In this document: positions 19,881 through 31,102 of the stretch, piece by piece
Position numbering within the stretch: position 1 is the first letter of the stretch
Layout: the number at the start of each line of letters is the position of its first letter
Source of the DNA: Welwitschia mirabilis
Lineage: Eukaryota > Gnetophyta > Gnetopsida > Welwitschiales
Reading direction: 5' to 3'
Assembly (NCBI GenBank): GCA_051453625.1
Contig: JBOZIK010000001.1
Location: 182,979,778-183,028,098 of the forward strand
DNA: 48,321 nt
Translations under genes and position numbers: made by a program
The notes under the pieces: generated by a model
Told to the model about the DNA's origin: nothing
The model's input: only the letters and a program-made list of their open reading frames with translations
Database searches by the model: none

Positions 19881-21441
19881 AAAAATAAAATAAAACAATA
19901 AGCTAGTTGTATTCTTCATTTTAAATTTTTTTGTTTTGTCTTATTTATTGTTTTGAGTCTCTATTCAAATTAGCATGACTTGTAACTTTTCCATCCCATA
20001 GATCCTATGGGTTTTTATGGATGTTAATAAAAAAATCATTACTTTATAAATAATATTTTTTCCTTTTTTCCCCTAAGAGGTAGAGGAGTAAGAATGATGT
20101 CAAATTCAAAATGTTATAGTCATCATCTTAACTCTTCCTTAAGAGTATAAATGCCTTATGGTGTATCAATCAAGTGACTCAAAATTTTGAAATCATGAAC
20201 TTTTAAATTAGGGATGAGTGTTGCATTTTTTGAATCACCATTCCATTAGCTTTTGTCATAAATAATTATTCTACATCCTCTAAATTATTTTTTTACTTTA
20301 CTTAAAATATTTTAAAGTATCATGTATGAAACAAAACTAAAAGATATATAAAATTATAAATTTAACATAATATTAAATCATCAAAATGAAAAACAACAAT
20401 GCATAAAAAAATTAGCTGAGGAAAAAACTAGTTAGATTTATTTGTAGAAATAAAAAACACTTGGATACTACCATTACTAGATTCAAGTTTAAGCATGAAT
20501 TAAAAAAGCTAGGCTAAAAAATAAATAAAATAGAATAAAAATTGGATAGTTTATGTGATTATCAATATTTTTATTTGTATCATAATATTACCAAAACACC
20601 AATATGTTTATTATAAAAATTACATGAAAGTTACATGTAAGAAATGTCCTATAAGATTTTGAACTTGTGAAGGTAATTATCTATTCAAAGAATAAAGCCA
20701 TACAAAGAAAGAATTAACATTAGCACATATGATTCTAGACTTGAACTTAAGTCAATAATTAAGGTTTGGGATTTTCTTAAGATAAGCTTTATTGTAAAAC
20801 ATGAAATTAAGAAGACATGCCCATATATTAAACTATTTAATCTCAAACTTGTAGTCTAAATAGGATATTACAACTAACAAAATAAATAATTTTAATTAAG
20901 GCATAAATTAAGAAATAGTAGGCTTAGGTTATTGTTAAAAAAAAACCTTTAATATATCACATTGTAAGTGTTACTACTAAAATATGATGATTTTCAAAGC
21001 CCTTCTCAAATTCCTTACAATCTTACATATTGAAAATATTAATTTCAACATTACTTCAAAAACATATGGAACTCACATCCTAGGATCAAGATAATATTAC
21101 TATTAGATTAAATACTATTAATAATAGCAAAGTTGAGAATGATAAATATAAATAACATTTGTAAAAATAAGGGTTCACATGAAATCAAAATATGCTATAC
21201 CATTTTTAAATATCCAAAAAAAATATATTGGAAAATAATAACAAGTCCATAGAGATTATGGTAGAAATTATATTTAAGGTGATACAGGAAATATCATCAC
21301 TTCTAGTATGTAAGAGAAGTGTTATATGGTACATTAATCAAGATTATCACATCCAATACATAGAATAAATAATTTCTAGAAGATATTAAGAAAGAAGTTT
21401 TATCATATAATAATAATTGACGATGAAACTAGTTTAGCCAT
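19881..21441. other. AT-rich region without recognised gene
   Basis: No credible ORF, RNA gene or repeat boundary on either strand. Probably old degraded repeat DNA. The five bases before the next LTR are GCCAT (21437-21441), the left target site of element B. Confidence 0.45.
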
Positions 21442-22679
21442 TGATGCGCTACCAAATTTTATGTATTTGATGGGGTGTTATGAGCTATTTTGTATGACAT
21501 TTATATAGGTTTAAATGCAATTCTGAGGATTATGAAGAATTGATGGATGATCATAAAAAAGCGCAATTCTTAGCATGATTGAAAGCATTTTACGCACTTT
21601 TTGATACTTGGTGCCCTGAAAGAAGATCACTAATGAAAAGTACAGACCTCTTCTGAAGCTAGAAGAACAAAGAGGACTGTTGTCCCCTCTGTCATTCTCA
21701 TGATAAGTAAGACGACAATACTATATAATCTACATAAGAATGTTGACATAGAATGGAGATAGTACTGCTGAAGCTATCTTTTCTAAGGGTTGCGTTCCCA
21801 TGATTGTCCCCATGACATGTAGGATAATAAACGTAATGCTTGAGCCATTGTCCCTGTGGTTGTTCCCATGATAAGTAGGATGACATCTATACCAGAAAGC
21901 TAATCTTTATCTATTTTATACATTTATTTATTAAAATTAAGCAATGTTTTATAGTGCATTTTGTATGACGGTTTTATCTTCTTATCCTTATAAATAAAAC
22001 CCCCCTTAAACTCTCCTATCCATCTTAAATGCATCAAACATTCTCGTGAGAGGAGATTGAAGGGTGGGAGATTCATCTTACGAGTTGCAGAAAGATGTTT
22101 CCTTGGTGAAGAGCTATGGTTCCTCCATTGAGTCTTAACTATTTTATAACCTAGATGCTAGTCCAATTTTAATCTAAAACTCTATTTCATTTATGCATCT
22201 AATTCTGTTATATTTCCCTTATGGTTTATGTTGTTATTAATCTAGTGATAGTTTCATTGATGATATAGGTCTTAAGAAAACCTTTTTTAAGGATGAAATT
22301 AGTTTAAAATTATTTTAACATTACATTTATTTGACTCACTTGATAGCCTAAGTCAGTCTTGGTTAGTGACGATCTCCCTCACTAGTCTAGGTTATACAAG
22401 GTAATCTTCTTGACATGTTGATTTGGTACTCAAATAGGTGTTTATTTATGTTAAGTACATTTTCATTTCATTACATGTTTACTTTCTTGCATTGTTCTTA
22501 AGTTAGGATACAATATTTTCTTTAAAAATTATTTCTCCTTCTTCTCTCACATGCCTTTAATGAGTTATAACATTTGGGTTACTTCCATTCATACTACAGT
22601 GTTGTATTTTGTAATATATATACTTTGATTTAGAGGATTTAGTAAGACATAAAAGATTGCAAAAATATACACCACAACA
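21442..22679 (+). repeat. B/C-family LTR of element B (5' LTR)
   Basis: 1238 bp, TGATGCG (decayed TGTTGCG)...CACCACAACA. It shares the GACATTTATATAGGTTTAAATGC block and general layout with family-A LTRs but differs at the start. Palindromes lie at about 21678-21716, 21797-21830 and 21848-21884. A TATA box CTTATAAATA is at about 21988. Confidence 0.85.
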
Positions 22680-22682
22680 TCT

Positions 22683-22700
22683 TGGTGTCATTGTTAGGGA
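22683..22700 (+). promoter_or_regulatory. Primer-binding site of element B (tRNA-Asp type)
   Basis: TGGTGTCATTGTTAGGGA, three bases after the LTR. Relative to the tRNA-Asp complement all differences are transitions. Confidence 0.7.
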
Positions 22701-23266
22701 AGGCTACTGAGGAGCACAAGAATTGTTATTGTTCAGATGAGTAAATTAGATTTCCATGTGATTATTTATTTGTAGTAATGTTGTATTTCTATTTATGATT
22801 TTTATGTTTTTAATTCATGATATTTAGTTTTTCTTAGTCTATAATAACACTCTGTCATTATCTATGTCATCTCCATGACACTAAGAATAACAATTTCTTA
22901 CTTTATTTTCTATGTCTATGAATCTGTGAATTTTTATTTTGGTTTTTATTTTACTAGTTAAATAGTTGTTGTCTCCTTCATAATCCCCATGATAAGGTGA
23001 ACGATGGCTCTAGTTTTATTTTTCACTTTCTATTTTTTAATTATGTTAGTTTAGTAATAATCAATTTTTATCATCCCCTTGTGTCATCCACATGAGTAGA
23101 CAAGATGATAGTCTATTTTCAGTTTTTAGCTTTCTGCTAAATTTTTGGTTTCTGTTTTTGCTTTATATTTTTGTTATTGCCTTTATCATTCCCACAACAG
23201 ATAGGATGACTATTAGTTTTTTTTTTTTTTTTTTAATATTTATTTCTGTTTGTAGAATGTTATGAC
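22701..23266 (+). other. Leader of element B with palindromes
   Basis: Non-coding. Palindromes of the ATCATCC..ATGA..GGATGAT type lie near 22855-22890, 22972-23006, 23070-23112 and 23180-23212, then a T-run (about 23218-23234). A TTTCTGTTTGTAG pyrimidine-rich stretch lies just before the gag start and could be a splice acceptor. Confidence 0.65.
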
Positions 23267-24981
23267 ATGATTAATCCAAGAAAAAAATATCAAAGAGAAA
23301 GATTACTGATAGAGGAAAACATCAAAGAAGGATTGGTTGACTTCAAAATGAAATTGGATAAACAATATTCATATGCATACAATATCCCCTTTCTGAATCT
23401 AATCCTATGAAAGAAAATTTTTTAGAAGATAATTTAGAAGAAGATAATTTTACAATGTTGAACATTGTGCAAAAACAAAAATAACTCATAGGTTCTACAA
23501 TCCCTGATCCTAAGGTGAACTGTACCCTTAAAGAATTAATACCTAATAGGAANNNNNNNNNNNNNNNNNNNNNNNNNNNNNNNNNNNNNNNNNNNNNNNN
23601 NNNNNNNNNNNNNNNNNNNNNNNNNNNNNNNNNNNNNNNNNNNNNNNNNNNNNNNNNNNNNNNNNNNNNNNNNNNNNNNNNNNNNNNNNNNNNNNNNNNN
23701 NNNNNNNNNNNNNNNNNNNNNNNNNNNNNNNNNNNNNNNNNNNNNNNNNNNNNNNNNNNNNNNNNNNNNNNNNNNNNNNNNNNNNNNNNNNNNNNNNNNN
23801 NNNNNNNNNNNNNNNNNNNNNNNNNNNNNNNNNNNNNNNNNNNNNNNNNNNNNNNNNNNNNNNNNNNNNNNNNNNNNNNNNNNNNNNNNNNNNNNNNNNN
23901 NNNNNNNNNNNNNNNNNNNNNNNNNNNNNNNNNNNNNNNNNNNNNNNNNNNNNNNNNNNNNNNNNNNNNNNNNNNNNNNNNNNNNNNTAAATGCCTATCC
24001 TATCTCTAGTAGCAAACACGATGAGAATCCTTTCTAATACATTGTAGACATCAAACAGTTAGTTCTTACCTCTGGAAATGAAAAGAAAAGTATTAATAAT
24101 CATACATATATGGTTATTTTTCCAATGACATTAAAGTCAAAAGAAAAACTTTGGTTAAAAACTATACCACACAAGAGTCTAAAAACTTGCAATTAAGTCC
24201 AGGAAGTATTCATTAAAAGATTATGAGTAAAGCAATCATTAGAAAAAGAAAAAAAGAAGTGATAGATTTTCAACAATAACAAAATGAATATTATGCTTCC
24301 ATATATTAATGATTCCTTATTAGAATTCACTATAAACTAATAGACACTTTTACACAAGTAAAGCTAGTTGACTACTTTTATAGGGGGTAAATTACCCAAT
24401 GAAACAGCTTGTAGATTTTTCTTATGGTGGCGAACTAATGAACTTTGCATTATAAAATTCCTAGAAAACATTAGAGAATCTTATAAAGGTAAGTAAAACT
24501 TGGCTAACATTAAAGGATAACCACACTATCGGACAAATCCTCAAAGATTTAATAGAATTAAAACAAGAAAGGAAGGTAGACAAAATAAAAGACAATCCTG
24601 CAAATTTGATTAGAGATTTCACAATAACTCTGGAAAAGTATACTTGGATTATTTTAGATATCAAATCAGCAACTGAAAAAGAATGTTGTGCCAACATGTG
24701 ACTTAGGTAAGGACAATTATCACATGACTAAAAACTGTCCACTATTTCCAACATATAAGGAGAAAATACCTGAAGAAGTTTAGGCTTTAAACTAAAAATT
24801 TTCAAACTGCAGAAACCAAAACCAATAACAACTTAGTTTGAATATATAAACCTTTGATAACAAGTTCAAAAATTTTTAAAATAATTTTCAACCTTTTAAA
24901 AATCAATTTAAAAATTCAAACTTCCAACCAAGTAAATAAAAGTTTTAACATCCAAATGATTTGCTTATAAACTTTATAGAT
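23267..24981 (+). pseudogene. gag: Athila-like gag of element B (decayed, truncated)
   Basis: Start chosen at the ATG at 23267 because the frame (MINPRKKYQRERLLIEENIK) is shared with the remnant at 3111 of family A. An acidic stretch follows before a 435-N gap (23553-23987). After the gap the retrotransposon gag domain is recognisable: FPMTLKSKEKLWLKTIPHKS (about 24118-24176), then a basic stretch, a LVDFSYGGELMNFAL stretch (about 24408-24452) like the L-D-x-S-x-G-G block, and a helical region open at about 24480-24700. A degraded zinc knuckle DNYHMTKNCPLFP follows (about 24712-24752). Gag forms the particle core. Several stops and frame changes. The end at 24981 is the C insertion point, not a natural stop. 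Confidence 0.75.
23553..23987. other. Assembly gap (435 N) inside gag of element B
   Basis: Run of N; the non-round length suggests a size-estimated gap. Confidence 0.9.
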
Positions 24982-26072
24982 TGTTATAGTATGTATTTAT
25001 GAAACATTTATGTCTTGAGTAGAATCCTGTTAATCACAAATAAAATACACAAACACAACACACTAATATAGATGGAAGTGACCTGAATGTCGTAATCCAT
25101 CAAAGGCCAAAGTATGGAAATAAGAGAGTTGCTTTTAAAAGAGAAATACTATAATCTAATCTACAAAAATAACTTGTAATGCATAAAAATGAAATTAAAC
25201 ACACTTGTGTAAAGATAATCTAGGAAAAGGAAATAATAATGCATTTAACCTAAACTAACCAAGCACAACCTTGACAAAGGTTACCCTTATAACCTATACA
25301 AGAGAAATTGTCATCAGATCTTAAGTAAAATAAGTTATGAGGAAGAAGATCATTCATACATTAAAGATCAAAAAGGAAATATATTTATATTAAAAATCAC
25401 ACCACATCCATGTTACAAATTAGCTGCACTTAAATGGAGGAAATGTTGCTTAACACCAAGAAAACGTCTCTCTAAAACTACAGGATGGTTTTTTGGTCCT
25501 TCGATCTCTTATCACAAGAATATGAGGTGCAAATAAAAATAAGGGGGAATCAAGATAAGACCTCTATTTATTAACATAAGACACAAAACAGTACATACAG
25601 AAAGATGTGGATAAACCATAATATCTACATAAAAAGAAAACAAAATACAAGTGGCAAAAGTTTAATGAATATTCAGTGCAAGTGTTACAATAGTGTCATC
25701 CGGCCAATCGTCCAAACAATAAAGGATATGATGCCACCTCATGATCAATCCACATTAGCTGTTAGTAAGATCTTTAGTTAGCATCCAATTGGCATGGTTA
25801 TCCATATTGTTGTCCTGATGATGATGTGGATGATAACCTTTAATAAATCTTTAATCAATACATTAGCTTTATTTTTTTGTAGGAAGTTATTATTAGAAAT
25901 ACAGAGTATTCTTATTTGCATATAATACTTGTAAATTATCATGGAGATTACATATTTCTATTCTTTTCATCATATCTCTCCATTATCATAAAAACCAAGA
26001 ATTTACCTATTTATTTACCTGTAAAACAACTCACAATATCCTATCAAATATGTGTAAGTTAGTAGTGCAACA
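24982..26072 (-). repeat. 3' LTR of element C (reversed B/C-family LTR)
   Basis: Read on the minus strand it starts TGTTGCACTACTAACTT at 26072 and ends ...CTATAACA at 24982. It aligns with the LTR at 21442, for example around AACCAAATG/ATGGAAGT near 25065-25100. Palindromic stretches lie at about 25694-25740 and 25806-25842. No matching target-site bases are visible, as expected for one end of a larger element. Confidence 0.8.
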
Positions 26073-26090
26073 TAACCCCTCACTTAGCCT
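26073..26090 (-). promoter_or_regulatory. Polypurine tract of element C
   Basis: On the minus strand AGGCTAAGTGAGGGGTTA sits directly before the LTR start. It closely matches the family-A tracts before 11133, 35739 and 42064. It marks this LTR as the 3' LTR and primes plus-strand DNA synthesis in such elements. Confidence 0.75.
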
Positions 26091-26606
26091 TATCAATCCT
26101 TGATAAAACCAAGTGATAAACCATGTTTTTGAGCCAACTTATTAGACAATAAAAACAATAAGGGTACCTTGAGAAATTATCTCAAAAATATTTGTAAAAT
26201 ATTGCAAATATATAAACTAAATTTTTGAAGAATCAGAAACAGTAAAAAAACACCTTGTAAAGCATTAGAAGTTAGTTGTCCGGGTCATCATCCGAATGAT
26301 GGAGGGGATGACAAGCTCTTAAAAGAATTTTGAAAAATGGAACCTATGATAAAAATTGATTTTTTTAGATAATCAATTAATTATTAAATAGCCTCCCACT
26401 GAGATAAATAGTCAAGTATAAAGATTTTCCTAAGCATAATGCAATTCTCATCATAAAAACCAAAAGATAATCATGTAAAAATAAAAAATAAATAGTACAC
26501 CATGCTAAAATAAATGATATGTATATATAATAAAGAGAGTTTTTAGTATAAAAAGTGTAGAAGAGGAGCTATAAAATATAATACAAAATCACTCCCCTTG
26601 TCTACT
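26091..26606 (-). other. 3' non-coding region of element C
   Basis: About 0.5 kb between the env-like ORF stop and the polypurine tract. It contains the palindrome GTCATC...GATGAC at 26284-26312. No ORF. Confidence 0.6.
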
Positions 26607-27895
26607 CTATTTCAGTAGTTGACTTAAGAGCACAGAAGAAGAAGGAGGATTCTTAGGATCTGTAGGGAAATGGATATCAAAAGATGCTATAATGGACTTG
26701 ACTGTCTCATCGACCTAGACACGAACTTACTCTAGAATATCTATAGTTATATTTTATTAGATAGATATAATGTGCTGATGCATATCCACTATCTGATCCT
26801 TTGTATGCTATACTCTCCTCTCGATAGATAGGATCCTCTACTTAACTGTCTGCTTAAAGATCTAGATCCTCTGATCAAGTGCCTAGATACCAATGTTCAT
26901 GAAACCTCTAATGATCTCAGTGGTCTCAGCCAGAAGGGCCTGAATCTGCTCTAATGAAGCTCCAACTGTAAGTCTTTGTACTTGAGATCTCTCTATCTCT
27001 TCTGATACATGTATACCCATATCCTATAAATAGTGAGCATAAGTCTGAATATGTGAGATACACTACTCACCTATAGGCTTTGGTATCCCAAATTATCTAA
27101 AAAGAGCTAAGAGGAGGCATTGATAACCAAGTGTTTATAGATTTCATGCCTTAATCATAGACATGAGTCTTCTCCAGACAAAGGTAGGTAAGTCCATATG
27201 CTCCCTCTAATAGAAAGCTGCCCAAATCTGTAGGTGTGCTATAATAGTGTGACTATCATGAAATGATGAACTAATGCTATGAATCATTCCTCTGTGAAAA
27301 AATCTATATGTAGGGATTAGCTGGGTAACATTTACCCCCTATCGATCTATGATCAAATTAGCTGCTATATCTAATATGGTGTCGTAGGCTCGACGTTCTT
27401 CTGTCCCACTAGCTAAATGAATGTGCATGCTCCTAAGCCCTCTAAGATCTATAATAACTACAATTTGGGATGGAAGGATAGCTATCTCATGATCTCAAAT
27501 AAAAGCGATGATCATATCCTAGAGCTGACCACGAGCATATTGTTGCCTCTCTATATGCATGGTGTAATAGAACTCTCTTGTCTCTGAAGCATTATATGCA
27601 CCATGTGCATCTGTGATCCATCTAATCCATAAATTTGTCAATCTCGAATTAATTTCTAGCTCTATACAGCTCATGAAATCTCCAAACTATCTCTCGACAT
27701 GAATGCTAGCTGTCTAAATGCTCAAAGATCATCCATGTTGAGGTGGCAGATGCGTAGGCTCTGCACGCTCTATCTAAGGCTTGATTAAAGGTATCACCTC
27801 CTACTCTAAAGGGTTAGATATAACCTTTGCCTATTTAGCTCTATGTGTATGTGATCTACTCAATCAAAAACAAAAACTTATCATGCAAAAATAGA
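26607..27895 (-). pseudogene. Env-like third ORF of element C (decayed)
   Basis: A minus-strand reading of over 400 codons ends in TAG at 26607-26609. In the main frame the readable parts run from ELEINSRLTNLWIRWITDAH (about 27590-27660) through FFHRGMIHSISSSFHDSH and HMDLPTFVWRRLMSMIKA to a heptad-like C-terminal region (VQRLTVGASLEQIQALLAE, then Gln-rich helices) that looks like a coiled coil. The N-terminal third (FRVGGDTFNQALDRACRAYA, about 27745-27815; VWRFHELYRARN, about 27655-27690) is in another frame, so one frameshift lies near 27600-27700. Almost all stops are TAG, TAA or TGA where C-to-T or G-to-A change of a Gln, Arg or Trp codon would explain them. Position downstream of pol matches the env-like ORF of Athila elements. 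No signal peptide or membrane segment is evident, so an entry function is not supported. Confidence 0.7.
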
Positions 27896-28746
27896 TAGAC
27901 AAGTTAAAATCTCGCATGGATGCCTAATAACGACCTCTAAAATTGATGAAAAACTATCAAAAATAGGAAAAATATGTATTACCCCTTTTAAAAGATGAAA
28001 TGTATCCTAAATTACCTAAATGTAAAACAAATATAGAGAGAAATAGAAAAAGTGCGAAAACTGTGTGTGTAGTAGGCCCCACATGTAGTGAAAAATTGAA
28101 GTACTCAAATGATAAATATAATCTAGCAAAGTCTTAGAGCACATTAAACTGATCAATTTTGCATAAAGGATCACTATGATTCAACCTCTAGTTTATGAGA
28201 AAATGAGTGCAAACCATGAAAACCTGAAGATACCTTGTAATATGTAAAAGTGATCATAACTCAAAAAATACATGGTGAAATTCAAGTTCGTATCTTTCAA
28301 AATGAAGAATGTTAAAAACTAAATAATATATGTGAAAACTGTGAATCGAAAGGCTAAAAAATAGGGAAAAAATAAAAAATAGGATGAGAGAAAAATGTAC
28401 CTCATTTTTACAAATTTGAAGAAATATCATGAATCTGGTAATGAAATCAGATAGAAGAAGTCTTACTAGTTAGAGGAGTCATTGTCTCTTAGAATAATGA
28501 AGGAAAACAATGAGAAAATGAGTGAAAATAAGGAAAAATAATTTGAACCACAGTTTTATCACACAGTCGTCCAGGTGTGTTGTCTAGATGACAGTCCTAA
28601 GATAACTCTCAAAAACAATCAAGCCATCATCCATCACAGTGTTGTCTAGATGACCAGGTGGATAACTAGGCATGAAAAATATTTTTAAAAGAAAAATATC
28701 AGCCATGAAAATTAGGCTCAAATATAATTGTTCAAGTGACAGCTCT
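27896..28746 (-). other. Spacer upstream of env-like ORF, with palindromes
   Basis: Mostly non-coding. A minus-strand ATG at 28482-28480 opens an 11-codon Ser/Thr-rich reading that ends in TGA, followed by a donor-like ATGAG|GTACATTT (GT at 28400-28399). Two palindromes of the GTC(G/A)TC...GATGAC type lie at about 28566-28596 and 28628-28670. The segment 28640-28746 is the left part of a tandem duplication. Confidence 0.5.
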
Positions 28747-29195
28747 TATTATGATGCTAATTTGTAGGAATTTGATGATGTATTTGGAGTAATTTTGTAG
28801 GATATTTATACACATTTAGATGCAATTCTGCTGATTATGAAGATTCGATAGGATGATCATTGAAACATATAATTTTTGACATAATTAGAGGTATTTCAGG
28901 CATGTTCTGTTTCTTAGTGTTATCTAGATGATCAAGTGGATAACTGGGCATGAAAAATATTTTTAAAAGAAAAATGTTAGCCATGAAAATTAGGCTCAAA
29001 TATAATTGTTTAACTAACAGCTCTTATTGTGATTCTAGATTTTAATAATTTGATGATGTATTTGGAGTACTTTTATAGGATATTTATACATGTTTAGATG
29101 CAATTCTGCTAATTATGGATATTTGATAGGATGATCATTGAAACACATAATTGTTGACACAATTAGAGGTATTTCAGGCATGTTCTGTTTCTTAG
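28640..29195 (+). repeat. 278-bp tandem duplication across the left edge of array 2
   Basis: Copy 1 is 28640-28917 and copy 2 is 28918-29195, colinear throughout. Each copy holds 107-117 bp of element C spacer followed by the first roughly 160-170 bp of a family-A LTR, ending TTCTGTTTCTTAG. Because the duplicated unit spans the insertion junction, it arose after array 2 had inserted. Confidence 0.85.
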
Positions 29196-30255
29196 CATGT
29201 TGAGGGAAGACTAATGATGAAGAAGGCTAATTTTTTTTACATGAGAAGCTTTAGAAGGGTGTCATCCTCATTGTTGTCCCCACCATAGAGGAAACGATAG
29301 CACTATACCTACCTATTACAATAGCAACATGAACTAGAGTTTGGAACCAATGAAGCACCCTTTTCTATGAAGGTATTATCCCCATTGTCGTCTCCATAAC
29401 ATGAGGGATGACATCACAATTAGAGCTAACTATAGGATAGATTGCATAGGTAATAGCTATTAAATTATTTATTATTATAAGGCTTTATTCCTAGTATTAT
29501 CCTTGTGACAGTTAGAATAATAACTATTTTATATAAGTGGGATTATCTTGTAATAGAGTAATGCGCTCCATTTTCTCTCTGACTTCTAGGGTTACATTTC
29601 TAGAACTTTCAATGTAAACTATAAATACCCCCTCTTGTCCTTACTTTCAATCCATCTTTTATACCTGGTATGATTGTAATAGAAAATTGAAGGACAAGAG
29701 GTCCATCCAGAGCTACAAAAAGGATTTTCCTTGGTGTTAGACTATGTTTCTTTCATTGAGGTGCTATTATTCTATTTGTAATTAGATGTAATATTTCTAA
29801 ATACTCTTTTAAATCAATACAATTATTATTTCATTTCCATTCTATATGTTTATTATAGTTTATATTAATCATAGTTTATTGTGATAACTCTGTTATTTAT
29901 CTAGATCATAAAGGAAACCTTTGTTAAGGTTGACCTTATTTAGTTTTAGATTTGCATNNNNNNNNNNNNNNNNNNNNNNNNGATCTAAGTAGAATCCATT
30001 ACATTTCCATTTCCATTCATTACATTTCATCTTCATTCATCTTGTATTGGTTTTTGCATTGCTATTTACTTTCAGTCATTAAATGATAAAAATACTAAAA
30101 ATGCTTTTAGAAATCAATTCTCTAACTCTAAGCCTAGTGCCTTTATTGAAATAATGACATTTGGGTAAACTTCTATCTATACTAGCGTCTGTAATTTATT
30201 TGATTTATAAGTTAATTTAAAGGACTTTAGGATTGCACAAATTCACACCACAACA
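29035..30255 (+). repeat. Family-A LTR, copy A3 (5' LTR of array 2)
   Basis: TATTGTGATTC...CACACCACAACA. It contains a 24-N gap (29958-29981) that also hides some LTR sequence. It shares with A4 and A5 the block AAATACTCTTTTAAATCAAT (about 29808), which A1 and A6 lack. TATA-like stretches are near 29522-29533 and 29619-29629. Confidence 0.85.
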
Positions 30256-30258
30256 TTT

Positions 30259-30276
30259 TGGTGACATTGCTAAGGA
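30259..30276 (+). promoter_or_regulatory. Primer-binding site, array 2 unit 1
   Basis: TGGTGACATTGCTAAGGA. tRNA-Asp type, more decayed than at 2535. Confidence 0.65.
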
Positions 30277-31102
30277 AGGTTGTAAGGAGCTAGAAAATTA
30301 TCACTAACTAGATAAGTACCTTGAGTCCTCTGTTTAGGTTATTTATTTGAATTATTGTTGTATTTTTAGCTTAAGTTAAAGTAGGTTTATTTCTGTAAAT
30401 TTTATTTTTCATAATTTTTTTAGGGAGTCTATTATTATCTCTATCATTCCAACGATATTGGGAATGACGGTTCTAAAATTTTAAAATTATTTTCTATTTT
30501 TACAATTTTTCTTTTGCTTATAGTTTAGTAATAAAGATACTATCATCCTATCTGTCATCCACATAACATCCTTGTTGACAGTCTTGTTTTTCTAAGTTTC
30601 GATAATTTTTTTTTTTTGAGTTTTGAGTTGGATTTTTTATGTGATTATCATCTCCTCTATCGTCTCCATGACAAGGTGAATGATAGGCTCTTATTTTTTA
30701 TTTTGGTTTTCTATTTATGGTCTGTGCATGCAAGGGCATAGTAAATTCTAGTAGAAAGATGAAATATTAAAGGAAGAAAAAATTGATTAAAGAAAAGTAT
30801 TAGCGTAGGATCATTTGACTTCAAGAAAAATCTAGGTACATACATCATAGGTAGTAAGTTCCAAGAATTTATTTTTTCTTATTAAAAAACTAGATTTTCC
30901 TTTTTTTGTATAGTCATTTTATTAGTTTTTTTTCATGACAATTAGAGTAATCGCGATTTTACATCTTTTGAGTGTTAAAGGATCCATAATTTTGATAAAG
31001 TAATAACACATCAAAGAAAACAAAACTTAATTTTGATTGTGTACTTATATTCCTTACTATTTTGAATTAAATTCCCTTATTTCATTCTTCTTACTTACTT
31101 TA
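30277..31102 (+). other. Leader, array 2 unit 1
   Basis: Palindromes near 30440-30475, 30540-30585 and 30650-30690; gag-N remnant from 30739 with ATA in place of ATG; candidate intron 30836-30913. Otherwise non-coding. Confidence 0.6.

Larger units (their letters stand above)
21442..24981 (+). mobile_element. Element B: Athila-like LTR retrotransposon, 5' part
   Basis: 5' LTR, primer site, palindrome-rich leader and gag in the canonical order on the plus strand. It is cut off at 24982 by the reversed LTR of element C. The LTR start matches that of C, so B and C belong to one family. The remainder (pol, 3' LTR) would lie beyond the C insertion and is not in the window. Confidence 0.8.
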
